From: Flavobacteriales bacterium
Lineage (GTDB): Bacteria; Bacteroidota; Bacteroidia; Flavobacteriales_F; PHOS-HE28
Direction of reading: 5' to 3'
NCBI GenBank assembly: GCA_016716605.1
Contig: JADJWA010000001.1
Span: 1,922,001 to 1,986,000, forward strand
DNA length: 64,000 nt
Shown here: positions 1 to 7,869 of the stretch, in pieces
How the letters are laid out: each line of letters begins with the position of its first letter
Position numbering within the stretch: position 1 is the first letter of the stretch
Program-made: the position numbers and the translations under genes
Notes under the pieces: generated by a model
The model's database searches: none
Told to the model about the DNA's origin: nothing
Seen by the model: the letters and a program-made list of their open reading frames with translations, nothing else

Positions 1-174
1 GATCACGGTGTTCAGGCCGTCGTTGCCGCCAAAGAGTTGGATGATGACAAGCACGCGGTCATCGGCTGCCCGATTCTTCCAGAGGGCCTGCATCAAGGGG
101 CTGCTGAAGCCCTGCACGGTGAAGCCGCCTACGGTGGCTGCCGAAGAGGTGCGGAGGAATTGCCTGCGGTTCAT
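1..174 (-). CDS. DUF1501 domain protein, N-terminal part (runs off the window)
   Basis: Only the first 58 codons are present. The start ATG is at 174. The N-terminus MNRRQFLRTSSAATVGG resembles a twin-arginine (Tat) signal, and it is followed by the motif IIQLFGGNDGLNTV, which is typical of the start of DUF1501 proteins. This family is related to sulfatases and alkaline phosphatases and is usually exported. The gene begins 20 bases after the stop of the DUF1800 gene. That pairing is common in Bacteroidota and Planctomycetes, so the two are probably co-transcribed. The function of the pair is unknown. The family call is firm from motif and context, but the C-terminal part cannot be judged. Confidence 0.85.
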   Translation of the reverse strand, partial: MNRRQFLRTSSAATVGGFTVQGFSSPLMQALWKNRAADDRVLVIIQLFGGNDGLNTVI

Positions 175-194
175 GCGGTTGGTGTTGCGGCGGT

Positions 195-1865
195 TCAGTG
201 CATCTGGGTCTCTGCGGCCTTGGCCATGTCGAGGAAGAGCAGCTGCAGCAGGGTGGGCACCAGCTGGGCGGTCATGTCGGTGGTATTCGGGTCCTGCACA
301 TAGAGCTCGTACGCGTCCGTCCAATAGCTGTCCGTGATCTGACCGAGCAGCAGATAGCTGATCTTCAACTGGGTGCGCACCAATAGGCTCACCGGTATGG
401 CAAAGAGCAGTTCGGCCGCATCCACCACCAAGGTGTTCGGGTCGTAGGGATCCGTGAATTGCCCCACCAACGAAACGAAGTTCACCTTGAATTCGAGGTT
501 CGCGCTCTGCGGCTCATAAGTGCCTGCCGGTGTTGAGAAGCCGGCGTACATGATCCCTTGGATCGTGTTGGTGCGCGCCGGGTACGTGGCGGTATCGAGC
601 CAGAGGTCGTCGTAGGCTGGGTACTGGTAGTAGGCTGACCAGCCTGCCACGTTGGGCGGTTGGTGCAGTTGCTGGCCGCAATAGGCCATCAGATAGTACA
701 CATCGCGCCAGACCATGTGCTGCGCTTCGAGCTGCGTGGGCGCAGGCATGGGCACTTCCAGCTTGCGCACCGCGCCGACCACCCAGTCGGCGGGGCTCAT
801 GATCATGCAGGCCTGCACGTTCGCGCTGAAGAAATGGTCGCTCGTGAGCAGGGCTTCCATCACGATGCGCATCTGATCGGGAGCCGCCGCGTTGTCGCGG
901 AAGATCTCGGCCAGCGGTTCAATGACGCTGGTCTCTGCGGAAGCATCGATCTCGCCATGCACGAAAAAGCGGTAGAGCTCCCGGCAGATGAATCTCGAGA
1001 CTTCCTCCTTCGCCATGATCATGTTGAGCAAGGCGTTCAGCTCGGCCTCGCCGCCGGGATCTCCGGCAACGCCTTGGATCACCGTGTTGTTGAAGAAGGC
1101 GCTGAACTGCTTGTCAGCGGTGACGTGCTGGCTCGGTCGATAGGCCACATAGGGCAGAACGATGTCGCCCAAGGCATCGGTCTCGCGAACGGTCCAGCCA
1201 GTCAGCACACGCGCGGCAGCCTGCACATCCTCTTCCGTGTAGCCGCTGCCTTCGCCCAGCGTGAAGAGCTCCATCAGCTCCCGCGCGTAGTTCTCATCGG
1301 GCGCTGCGGCGGTGTTCAGGTAGCCGTTCAGGTACACCAGCATCGCGCCATCGATCGTGATGTCGTGGATCAGTGTGCGGAAGTTCCCCAGGCATTGGGT
1401 GCGCAGCAACTGGTCGTACACATAGGTGAGCCGTGGATTGAAGATCGCGCCGAATTCCGTTGGCAGGTGGTTGTGCCAGAAGAGCGTCATCCGCTCGCGG
1501 ATGTTGCGGTCCTGGTGCACCATGAGCCCCGTCCGCCACCACAGGAAGCTCTGCAGGCGCGCACTGGTGAGCTCCGTGAGTTCCGTGTCATTGGCGCCGT
1601 AGCGCACGGTATCCACCCAGGTCTGTCCGAAGGGCACCTGCGGATCGAGCGCATTCGGGTCCGGGTTGCCGCCGTTGAGCCCCCAATACGCTTTGGTGGG
1701 CGGCGTGGTGTCGTTGGTGACGGTGAGCAGCGCATTCACCACCTGACTGAGGCTCTGCCCTTGGAAGTGGGCGAGGTCGGCGTTGGAGCAACCGAAGAGC
1801 GTGCGGCGCAGCAGGTGCTGCAGTTGCGGGCGACCGAAGGGGCCGGTGTACGGAGTCAGTGGCAT
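195..1865 (-). CDS. DUF1800 family protein
   Basis: The 556-residue protein starts PLTPYTGPFGRPQLQHLLRR and contains the family's LLRRTLFG-like N-terminus, an RERMTLFWHNHLPTEF segment, and ENYARELMELFTLG near residue 190. These are hallmark DUF1800 sequences. No clear signal peptide is visible in this reading. It sits directly upstream of a Tat-signal DUF1501 gene, the usual partner, and the two probably form one transcript. The biochemical role of DUF1800 is not established. A weak -7-like box (TAACTTTC) lies at 1903-1910 on the minus strand, about 38 bases before the start. Confidence 0.9.
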   Translation of the reverse strand: MPLTPYTGPFGRPQLQHLLRRTLFGCSNADLAHFQGQSLSQVVNALLTVTNDTTPPTKAYWGLNGGNPDPNALDPQVPFGQTWVDTVRYGANDTELTELTSARLQSFLWWRTGLMVHQDRNIRERMTLFWHNHLPTEFGAIFNPRLTYVYDQLLRTQCLGNFRTLIHDITIDGAMLVYLNGYLNTAAAPDENYARELMELFTLGEGSGYTEEDVQAAARVLTGWTVRETDALGDIVLPYVAYRPSQHVTADKQFSAFFNNTVIQGVAGDPGGEAELNALLNMIMAKEEVSRFICRELYRFFVHGEIDASAETSVIEPLAEIFRDNAAAPDQMRIVMEALLTSDHFFSANVQACMIMSPADWVVGAVRKLEVPMPAPTQLEAQHMVWRDVYYLMAYCGQQLHQPPNVAGWSAYYQYPAYDDLWLDTATYPARTNTIQGIMYAGFSTPAGTYEPQSANLEFKVNFVSLVGQFTDPYDPNTLVVDAAELLFAIPVSLLVRTQLKISYLLLGQITDSYWTDAYELYVQDPNTTDMTAQLVPTLLQLLFLDMAKAAETQMH

Positions 1866-2060
1866 GCGGAGGAAGGTTGATGCGTTGACGCTCGAAGTCG
1901 GGGAAAGTTAGATCGGCCCCCCATATCATTTCCTAGAAGTTTTGGACCAGTTCTCACCAAACCGCTGGTGAAGGCGTGGATTGCCCTGACGGAAACACAG
2001 CATTCATGGCAGATGCCCACCTTCGCCCGGGCGCTGCGGCGCCCTTCAGCAATCCGCAAC

Positions 2061-2085
2061 CCCGTCATCCCGGCTTGACCCGGGG
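2061..2085. repeat. Short imperfect palindrome resembling a dispersed repeat
   Basis: The stretch reads CCCGTCATCCCGGCTTGACC followed by CGGGG. It can form a CCCGG/CCGGG stem around CTTGAC. Sequences of this general form recur between genes in many bacterial genomes. It lies just upstream of the exonuclease III gene. Only this single copy was seen here, so calling it a repeat rests on general knowledge. Confidence 0.25.
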
Positions 2086-2111
2086 CAACCTTCAACCCCC
2101 AACGGGCACCC

Positions 2112-2873
2112 ATGAAGCTCATCTCGTTCAATGTGAATGGCATCCGTGCCAGCGTGGGCAAGGGCCTGCACGACACCCTGCGCACCCTCGATGCCGACAT
2201 CATCTGTTTCCAGGAGACCAAGGCCACGCCGGAACAAGTAGCCGCTGCACTGAAGGACGCCAACGGCTATCACGTGAACGCCTATGGCGCGGAGAAGCTC
2301 GGTTACAGCGGCACGGCCATCGCCAGCAAGGAGAAGCCCGCCAAGGTCGATTTCGGCATCGGCATGAAAGGGCACGATGACGAGGGCCGCGTGGTCACCT
2401 GCACCTTCAAGGACCACGTGGTGGTCTGCGTCTATACGCCCAACAGCGGCGAGGGCATGAAACGGCTCAGCTATCGCGCGGAATGGGATGCGGCGTTCAA
2501 GGCCTATGTCACCAAGCTGGCCAAGGGCAAATTGCCGGTCATCATCACCGGCGACCTGAACGTGGCGCACCGGCCCATCGACCTCGCGCGTCCCAAGGAC
2601 AACTACAACAAGACCAGCGGCTACACTCAGCAGGAGATCGACGGCATGGACGCGCTGCAAGCGGCAGGCTTCGTGGACACCTTCCGGCATCTCCACCCGG
2701 ACGCGGTGAAGTACAGCTGGTGGAGCCAGCGCTTCGGCGCACGCGCCAAGAACGTGGGCTGGCGCATCGATTACGTGCTGGTGAGCAAGGGCTTCGAGAA
2801 GCAGGTGAAGGAGGCCTTCATCCTCAACGAGGTGATGGGCAGCGATCATTGCCCGGTAGGGATCGTGTGGTGA
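2112..2873 (+). CDS. xth: Exodeoxyribonuclease III
   Basis: A 253-residue exonuclease III / AP endonuclease of the endonuclease-exonuclease-phosphatase fold, which cleaves DNA at abasic sites in base excision repair. Visible motifs are KLISFNVNGIRAS at the N-terminus, CFQETKA (metal-binding Glu), YTPNSGEG, ITGDLNVAH (catalytic Asp and Asn) and GSDHCPVGI (catalytic His) at the C-terminus. The length matches the family. The start is the first ATG. PyrF follows 28 bases later on the same strand, so the two may be co-transcribed. No classical Shine-Dalgarno site is obvious. Confidence 0.96.
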   Translation: MKLISFNVNGIRASVGKGLHDTLRTLDADIICFQETKATPEQVAAALKDANGYHVNAYGAEKLGYSGTAIASKEKPAKVDFGIGMKGHDDEGRVVTCTFKDHVVVCVYTPNSGEGMKRLSYRAEWDAAFKAYVTKLAKGKLPVIITGDLNVAHRPIDLARPKDNYNKTSGYTQQEIDGMDALQAAGFVDTFRHLHPDAVKYSWWSQRFGARAKNVGWRIDYVLVSKGFEKQVKEAFILNEVMGSDHCPVGIVW

Positions 2874-2901
2874 TCGGGCCGCTGACGCCATCTTCGCGGC
2901 C

Positions 2902-3711
2902 GTGACGCGCCAGCGACTCATCAGCACCATCAAGCGGAAGCGCAGCCTGCTCTGCGTGGGCCTCGATACCGAGGAGCACTTGGTGCCCGAGCACTTCCGC
3001 GCCGAGAGCCATCCTGTTCGCGCCTTCAACGAAGCGATCGTCGAGGTCACGCACGACCTTGCCGTGGCCTACAAGCTCAACCTCGCCTTCTATGAGGCGC
3101 TCGGCGATCAGGGCTGGCTCGACCTCGAGGCCACCATCGGCTACATCCGCAGCAAGGGCGATTGCTTCATCATCGCCGACGCCAAGCGCGGCGACATCGG
3201 CAACACCGCGCGCAAGTACGCCGAGGCCTTCTTCGACGTGCTCGATGTGGATGCCATCACGCTATCGCCCTACATGGGACGCGACAGCATCGAGCCCTTC
3301 CTGCACCGTCCCGGCAAGTGGGCCATCGTGCTCGGCATCACCAGCAACGCCGGCGCCGACGATTTCCAGTTCATCGCCGATGCGCATGGCCAGCGGCTCT
3401 TCGAAGCGGTGATCGCGAAGTGCGCGCAATGGGGAAGCCCCGATGAGCTCATGTTCGTCACCGGTGCCACGCGACCCGAAGTGCTGCAACAAGCGCGCGC
3501 CCTGGCGCCCGATCATTTCTTCCTCGTGCCTGGCGTGGGCGCGCAAGGCGGCGACCTCGACGCCGTTCTCGACGCCGGAATGATCGCCGATGGCGGCCTG
3601 CTCATCAACAGCAGCCGCGGCGTGCTCTATGCCGGTGCGGGCGAAGAGGCCATCCCCATGGCGCGCAAGGCGGCGATGCAGATGCAGCAGGCGATGGCGC
3701 GGAGAATGTAG
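2902..3711 (+). CDS. pyrF: Orotidine 5'-phosphate decarboxylase (long, type 2 family)
   Basis: This 269-residue enzyme converts OMP to UMP, the last step of de novo pyrimidine synthesis. The N-terminal SLLCVGLD and the active-site signature IIADAKRGDIGNT (Lys-Asp catalytic set) are clear, as is the C-terminal phosphate-binding VPGVGAQGGD. The length fits the roughly 270-residue type 2 subfamily found in Bacteroidota rather than the 230-residue E. coli type. The start is a GTG codon at 2902, directly before TRQRLISTIKRKRSLLCVG. No in-frame ATG lies nearer to the conserved N-terminus. Confidence 0.96.
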   Translation: MTRQRLISTIKRKRSLLCVGLDTEEHLVPEHFRAESHPVRAFNEAIVEVTHDLAVAYKLNLAFYEALGDQGWLDLEATIGYIRSKGDCFIIADAKRGDIGNTARKYAEAFFDVLDVDAITLSPYMGRDSIEPFLHRPGKWAIVLGITSNAGADDFQFIADAHGQRLFEAVIAKCAQWGSPDELMFVTGATRPEVLQQARALAPDHFFLVPGVGAQGGDLDAVLDAGMIADGGLLINSSRGVLYAGAGEEAIPMARKAAMQMQQAMARRM

Positions 3712-4325
3712 GCCTAGGGACTGGTCTGAAGAGGATGTGCTTTTCAGCACCAGCGCTAAAACCGCTGTCGATTTCGTTGCACGGCGCAAGCCGGTCGTCA
3801 AGACGCGGCCGAACTTGGTGGAAGCCTTAGGCGCGAAGTACCCGGTGGTGCGCGAGCTTGGGCGAGGCCGGTGCGCTTGGCGGCGGCACGGCAGCGTAAT
3901 CGTGGCGATATGCTCTCAGTTCAATTCGGTGCCGTTGTGCCGACGACGAAGCACCGGTTCCGTGGTCGATGAGCGATAGCCCGGACCGGGTCCCAAGGGT
4001 GCATGGACAGGGTGGTCGGTTCCAGACAGCAGTTCATAACGCACGACCGCGCTACACGCTGTCGGTCCGAGGCTCGCACGTTCGTTGCAGGCAAGACTTG
4101 AGGCGCGCGTCGCGTTTTTTCCACGATCGCTTGCATTTGCCCGTCGAGCATATACATTCGTTCCACCAGTTAGCTATCGCTCGATTAGTCTGAACTTGAA
4201 TGAAGCCCTTTGCATCTACTTCACCATGCCCAGCCATGCCTCATATCTGAGCGGCGTCCGCGCCTTGCGCCTTGCGCCTTGCTCATTCTTCCAGCCCAAC
4301 AAGGTAGGCCATGGCCTCCTTCACG

Positions 4326-4357
4326 AAAAAGCCCCCAGCGCTTGCGACGCCAGGGGC
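4326..4357 (-). terminator. Rho-independent terminator-like hairpin, minus strand
   Basis: On the minus strand a 10-bp stem with two G-U pairs and a 7-base loop is followed by five T residues (4330 to 4326). On the plus strand the two G-U pairs become C-A mismatches, so the structure favours minus-strand RNA. No recognised gene lies directly upstream on that strand. Confidence 0.5.
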
Positions 4358-4404
4358 CGGTTGCTCCATGTCCCACTAACACGGCTATGAAAATGGAAAC
4401 GAGC
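4326..4404 (-). ncRNA. Candidate small RNA of about 80 nt
   Basis: A perfect TAnnTTTG box (TACCTTTG, minus strand, 4416 to 4409) is followed about 80 bases later by the terminator-like hairpin at 4357-4326, with no recognisable gene between. This looks like a compact transcription unit. The alternative is a 28-codon open frame (minus strand, 4369 to 4283) that reads through the hairpin. No -33 element is visible and no known RNA family was recognised, so this is a proposal only. Confidence 0.3.
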
Positions 4405-4408
4405 TAGG

Positions 4409-4416
4409 CAAAGGTA
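4409..4416 (-). promoter_or_regulatory. Bacteroidota -7 promoter box TACCTTTG
   Basis: An exact match to TAnnTTTG on the minus strand, in a region without genes. It sits directly against a 14-bp hairpin (4417-4450) on its upstream side. It would drive the candidate small RNA. No good TTTG -33 element is seen. Confidence 0.35.
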
Positions 4417-4450
4417 GGGCGCTGCTCCGAGCAGGTCTCGGGCAGCGCCC
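4417..4450. repeat. Strong inverted repeat, 14-bp stem
   Basis: GGGCGCTGC-T-CCGAG pairs with CTCGGGCAGCGCCC around a CAGGT loop, with a single bulged base. There is no T-tract on either side, so it is not a simple terminator. It lies immediately upstream of the minus-strand -7 box at 4409-4416 and could be an operator or an RNA element. Confidence 0.6.
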
Positions 4451-4561
4451 CCGCCGCCCAGGCGGTCTTATGGGCGGGCACGCGGAAGGCGCCATGGCCG
4501 CGGACAACCCGTATCTCAAGGAGGCGGGCCGGACGATGCTCCTGGCCGATACGAACAACGA

Positions 4562-5590
4562 ATGATGACCACACGCGCGATGAACCTCAAGCGGCCCTGT
4601 GCTAGCCTCGGCTTGGTGCTGGGCTGCCTAGGGTTTGTTGCTACTCTCCGCTGCGCAGCGCAGAACCTTGTGCCCAACCCGGGGTTTGAGGAGACCGATA
4701 GCTGCACCTTCGGGCTGGGGCTTGGGGAACTACAGGATTGGTATAGCGCGAACGTCACCCCTGACCATCTACAGAGTTGCCAACCCTACGGTACAGCAAA
4801 TGGTCTGCCGTCGAACTTGATCACGTTTCAGTACCCGTTCGAGGGTGAGAATTGTGTTGGTCTGATCACGTACCATCAGAATGGACCTGCCGACCAGCAG
4901 CGCGAATGGATTATGGCGCACTTGCAGGAGCCTATGGTAGTTGGACAGACCTACTACTGCAGCTTCCGGGCCAATGCCGGCTTTGGGGGTAACGCGCAGT
5001 ATCCACAAATCTGGCTGGCCAACGACAAGGTGGGCATGCTGTTCACTACCTACGACCGGGAGTGGACCTGGGGTGACCCTTTCCCATCACCGCCGAACAC
5101 AGCTCACGTCCATTACCCCCAAGTCCTTAGCGATACGGTGGGGTGGACCTTGGTGAGCGGCAGCTTAGTGGCAGACAGTGCGTACCAGTACGTGATAATT
5201 GGGCAGTTCTTCAGCAATGCCTTGACGGATACCCTGCACTTTGCCTCTCCGAGCTCTGTCTTTCCTTGGTATCCGAGGGCATATACACTGATCGACGCGG
5301 TCTGCGTGTCGCCCAACCCGAAGGGTTGCGAGCTTGCCCAAGGGATCCAGGAACCTTCAGTGACGACGGTGGCACTATACCCCAATCCAGCAACTGACCA
5401 ACTCCTATTGGAAGGTGCGGAAGGTCTATGGGTAACTGCGCAGGATGGACTGGGGCGGGTGGTATGGCAGGGCCGATCGTCCGGGGCGCGGTATGCTTTG
5501 CTGGTACGGCATTGGGCGCGAGGCAGCTACACACTGCGTGTGGATAGTGGAAGGAGCATAACGTTCCATAAGTTCGTATTGGCCGAGTAA
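4562..5590 (+). CDS. Secreted T9SS type A sorting domain protein
   Basis: A protein of up to 342 residues. A signal peptide is seen at MNLKRPCASLGLVLGCLGF, ending near CAAQ. The mature part starts NLVPNPGFEE, a common opening of Bacteroidota extracellular proteins, and resembles a carbohydrate-binding-like beta domain. The C-terminal ~70 residues (LYPNPATDQLLLEG to FHKFVLAE) form a T9SS type A sorting domain, which targets the protein across the outer membrane. The true start may be the third Met, at 4580, because it directly precedes the signal peptide. Codon use is less GC-rich than in the neighbours, which may mean recent acquisition. The specific function is unknown. Confidence 0.8.
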   Translation: MMTTRAMNLKRPCASLGLVLGCLGFVATLRCAAQNLVPNPGFEETDSCTFGLGLGELQDWYSANVTPDHLQSCQPYGTANGLPSNLITFQYPFEGENCVGLITYHQNGPADQQREWIMAHLQEPMVVGQTYYCSFRANAGFGGNAQYPQIWLANDKVGMLFTTYDREWTWGDPFPSPPNTAHVHYPQVLSDTVGWTLVSGSLVADSAYQYVIIGQFFSNALTDTLHFASPSSVFPWYPRAYTLIDAVCVSPNPKGCELAQGIQEPSVTTVALYPNPATDQLLLEGAEGLWVTAQDGLGRVVWQGRSSGARYALLVRHWARGSYTLRVDSGRSITFHKFVLAE

Positions 5591-5637
5591 GCAATATCGT
5601 TCCGGTCTTTTTGATGGACTGAAAAACACGAAAAGAC

Positions 5638-7713
5638 ATGAGTACGAAGAACGTCTTGAAGCACCTGACGATAGGTGCATTGCTATTGAGCTCGGGTCAG
5701 GTGGTTGGTCAGGCATCTGTGCTAGGCAACGCGGGCGTCCCTGGCGACTATTTAGGCTGGGACAACACGATGATTAACGACCCGCTGATGGTGCGGCACA
5801 ACGCCAATCAGCCGATCGAGTGGTACACGAACGCGCTCCTGCGCATGCGGCTCACCCCCACGCTGTTGAACCAGAACTGGGCCTGGTACCAGAACAACAA
5901 CCTGGATTTCAGCGGGCACTTGGGCATTGGTAACCCCACGCCGCAGTTGCCGCTCACCTATCTGCACATCAACAGCTCGGCGCTCAACGGCATCACGGTA
6001 GGCTACCGGCCATGGATGCGGGTAGGGGTGTTCACAACGCAAGGGTCCGATGGCCTGTACGCGGGCATGCGGCTCTGGAACGGCGGGACTCACAGCCTTT
6101 TGAGTTGGTCGGATGACGACAACGCACAGAACCAGATGGACCCGCTGAGCTTCGTCTTCACCAGCACGCCCGACAATTCAAGTACGGCCAGCAGCCTCGG
6201 AGGCCTCGAGGTGGCCCGTATGGTTCCGGCAATCAATGGCAATGAGGGCTTCCTTGGCGTCGGCGATTTCTTCACTGCCGGCGCAGTTCCCGGCGAACGC
6301 GTCGATGTGCTCGACGGCCGTCTGCGCATCCGGCAATTGCCCGATGACCAGGAAACGGACCAGGCGTTCAAAGTGATGGTGGTGGATGATACGAATGACC
6401 CGAACGAACGCGGTGTGGTGAAATGGCGCAACATCAACTTGAATGCAGGTTGCGATTGGGTGGTGCAGGACATCTTCCCCAATACGCCGCCCCATGTCTC
6501 GAACACCTACGATGGAAGCAATTGCACATGGAACAGGCGCCATGGTGTGGGTATTGGCATCCAGATCCCCAAGTTCAAGCTGCACGTGGTGCATAACAGT
6601 GATGCGCTGCTCGCGCCGGACGCGATTTATGGCGAGTCGAGCTTCGACTATGAACAAGGCCAATGGATCACCGGTGTTCATGGGCAAGCGAGCCCGGCCA
6701 CCGCTCAAAGCCCGCTGCTGACCATGCGGGCCATGGGCGTGCGCGGCAGTGCATACGGCGCCCGTTCATCGGTTGGCGTGTATGGCTTGGCAGACATTAC
6801 CGGCGCTCAGGGCGGTCAGGATGCCGCAGAGACCATTGGGGTCATGGGAATAGCACGCGCTAACTCCAACAGCGATCTGTGCGTGGGACTATGGGGGGCG
6901 GCTAGTGGCGCAACGGATCCAAATAACGATTGGGCCGCTTGGTTCGAAGGCAGCACCTACTCCAATGGCGGCTCTTACCAAGGGTCGGATGCGAGCTTGA
7001 AGACCGATGTTGACGAACTCTCAGGCGCGTTGGCCCTGATTGAACAACTACAGCCTCGAACTTACCAATACTCGGTTGATCAGTTCCCATACCTCCACCT
7101 GCCCTCAGGTGAGCAAATGGGTTTCATTGCGCAAGAGATGGAGTCAGTCCTCCCTCAATTGGTTCGGGTGGTGAACCGTCCGGCTCAGGTCGATTCCTCG
7201 GGCCAGGAACTTGAACCAGCAATCTCATTCAAAGCGGTCAACTACACCGCATTGACGCCACTGCTCACTGCAGCGATCAAAGAGCAACAGGCCATACTAG
7301 CGAGCACACAAGAGCAGATGCAGGCATTGCAATCACAGCTGATCATTCTTCAGCAACAACTCGCCGCTTGCTGCGCCGCGCCAACGGATAGCGATCACCG
7401 AATCGGCCCCTCCGGTAGCGGAACCGGCGAGGATGCAATCACCCCTGCACAAGAGCACCTGCTCCGCATCGCGCCCAACCCATTCACGGACCGCACCACA
7501 CTGTTCTGCACCCTCGAACGCGCGGGCCGCATTCAGCTGCTTGCCAACAGCGCCGATGGCCGCAGCCTCCTGGTGCTGAGCGAGGGAGAGAGAGAGGCTG
7601 GTGAATTCCAGTACGACTGGAGCACCGAGAACCTGTCGCCCGGCGTGTACTACATCACCCTCTTGCTCGATGGTGAGCCGGTGGTGAAGCGCGCGGTGAA
7701 GGTTGGGCGGTAG
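5638..7713 (+). CDS. Tail-fibre (peptidase S74) domain protein with C-terminal T9SS sorting domain
   Basis: A 691-residue secreted protein with a signal peptide ending near QVVGQA. Most of the length is beta-rich with no clear family. An intramolecular chaperone (peptidase S74) domain begins near residue 444 at YQGSDASLKTDVDEL, carrying the Ser and Lys typical of the self-cleavage site, followed by GFIAQEMESVLPQLV. A coiled coil of about 40 residues (EQQAILASTQEQMQALQSQL) comes next, then a T9SS type A sorting domain starting LRIAPNPFTDRT. In phage fibres the S74 domain is C-terminal. Here it is internal, which is noted as a finding. The gene is 47 bases downstream of another T9SS gene and ends before a strong terminator. 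Confidence 0.85.
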   Translation: MSTKNVLKHLTIGALLLSSGQVVGQASVLGNAGVPGDYLGWDNTMINDPLMVRHNANQPIEWYTNALLRMRLTPTLLNQNWAWYQNNNLDFSGHLGIGNPTPQLPLTYLHINSSALNGITVGYRPWMRVGVFTTQGSDGLYAGMRLWNGGTHSLLSWSDDDNAQNQMDPLSFVFTSTPDNSSTASSLGGLEVARMVPAINGNEGFLGVGDFFTAGAVPGERVDVLDGRLRIRQLPDDQETDQAFKVMVVDDTNDPNERGVVKWRNINLNAGCDWVVQDIFPNTPPHVSNTYDGSNCTWNRRHGVGIGIQIPKFKLHVVHNSDALLAPDAIYGESSFDYEQGQWITGVHGQASPATAQSPLLTMRAMGVRGSAYGARSSVGVYGLADITGAQGGQDAAETIGVMGIARANSNSDLCVGLWGAASGATDPNNDWAAWFEGSTYSNGGSYQGSDASLKTDVDELSGALALIEQLQPRTYQYSVDQFPYLHLPSGEQMGFIAQEMESVLPQLVRVVNRPAQVDSSGQELEPAISFKAVNYTALTPLLTAAIKEQQAILASTQEQMQALQSQLIILQQQLAACCAAPTDSDHRIGPSGSGTGEDAITPAQEHLLRIAPNPFTDRTTLFCTLERAGRIQLLANSADGRSLLVLSEGEREAGEFQYDWSTENLSPGVYYITLLLDGEPVVKRAVKVGR

Positions 7714-7749
7714 TAGTCAGCCAGACGGATTCTCAGGCCGAAGTCGGAA

Positions 7750-7780
7750 GGGGGCCGCGCCATCGCACGGCCCCCTTTTC
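7750..7780 (+). terminator. Rho-independent terminator
   Basis: GGGGGCCG and CGGCCCCC pair around a 10-base loop and are followed by TTTT. It lies 36 bases after the stop of the S74/T9SS gene. Confidence 0.85.
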
Positions 7781-7869
7781 ATTGGCGGCTGGATGCGGTG
7801 CGATCCTTGGGGTCATTAACGCAAGGCATCTGCTGTCGGGCAACACCCTATTCCGGATACTTTCACCCA

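Larger units (their letters stand above)
3712..4561. other. 850-base stretch without a recognisable gene
   Basis: No open frame here matches a family I recognise. The first part (about 3720-4200) has scattered open frames on both strands with no domain motifs and could be a decayed gene. The second part (4326-4450) holds two inverted repeats and a promoter-like box on the minus strand, annotated separately as a possible small RNA. Confidence 0.5.

Noticed and set aside
4283..4369. 28-codon minus-strand frame through the terminator-like hairpin
   Set aside because: It reads through a structure that looks like a terminator and has no homologue I recognise. The small RNA reading is simpler.
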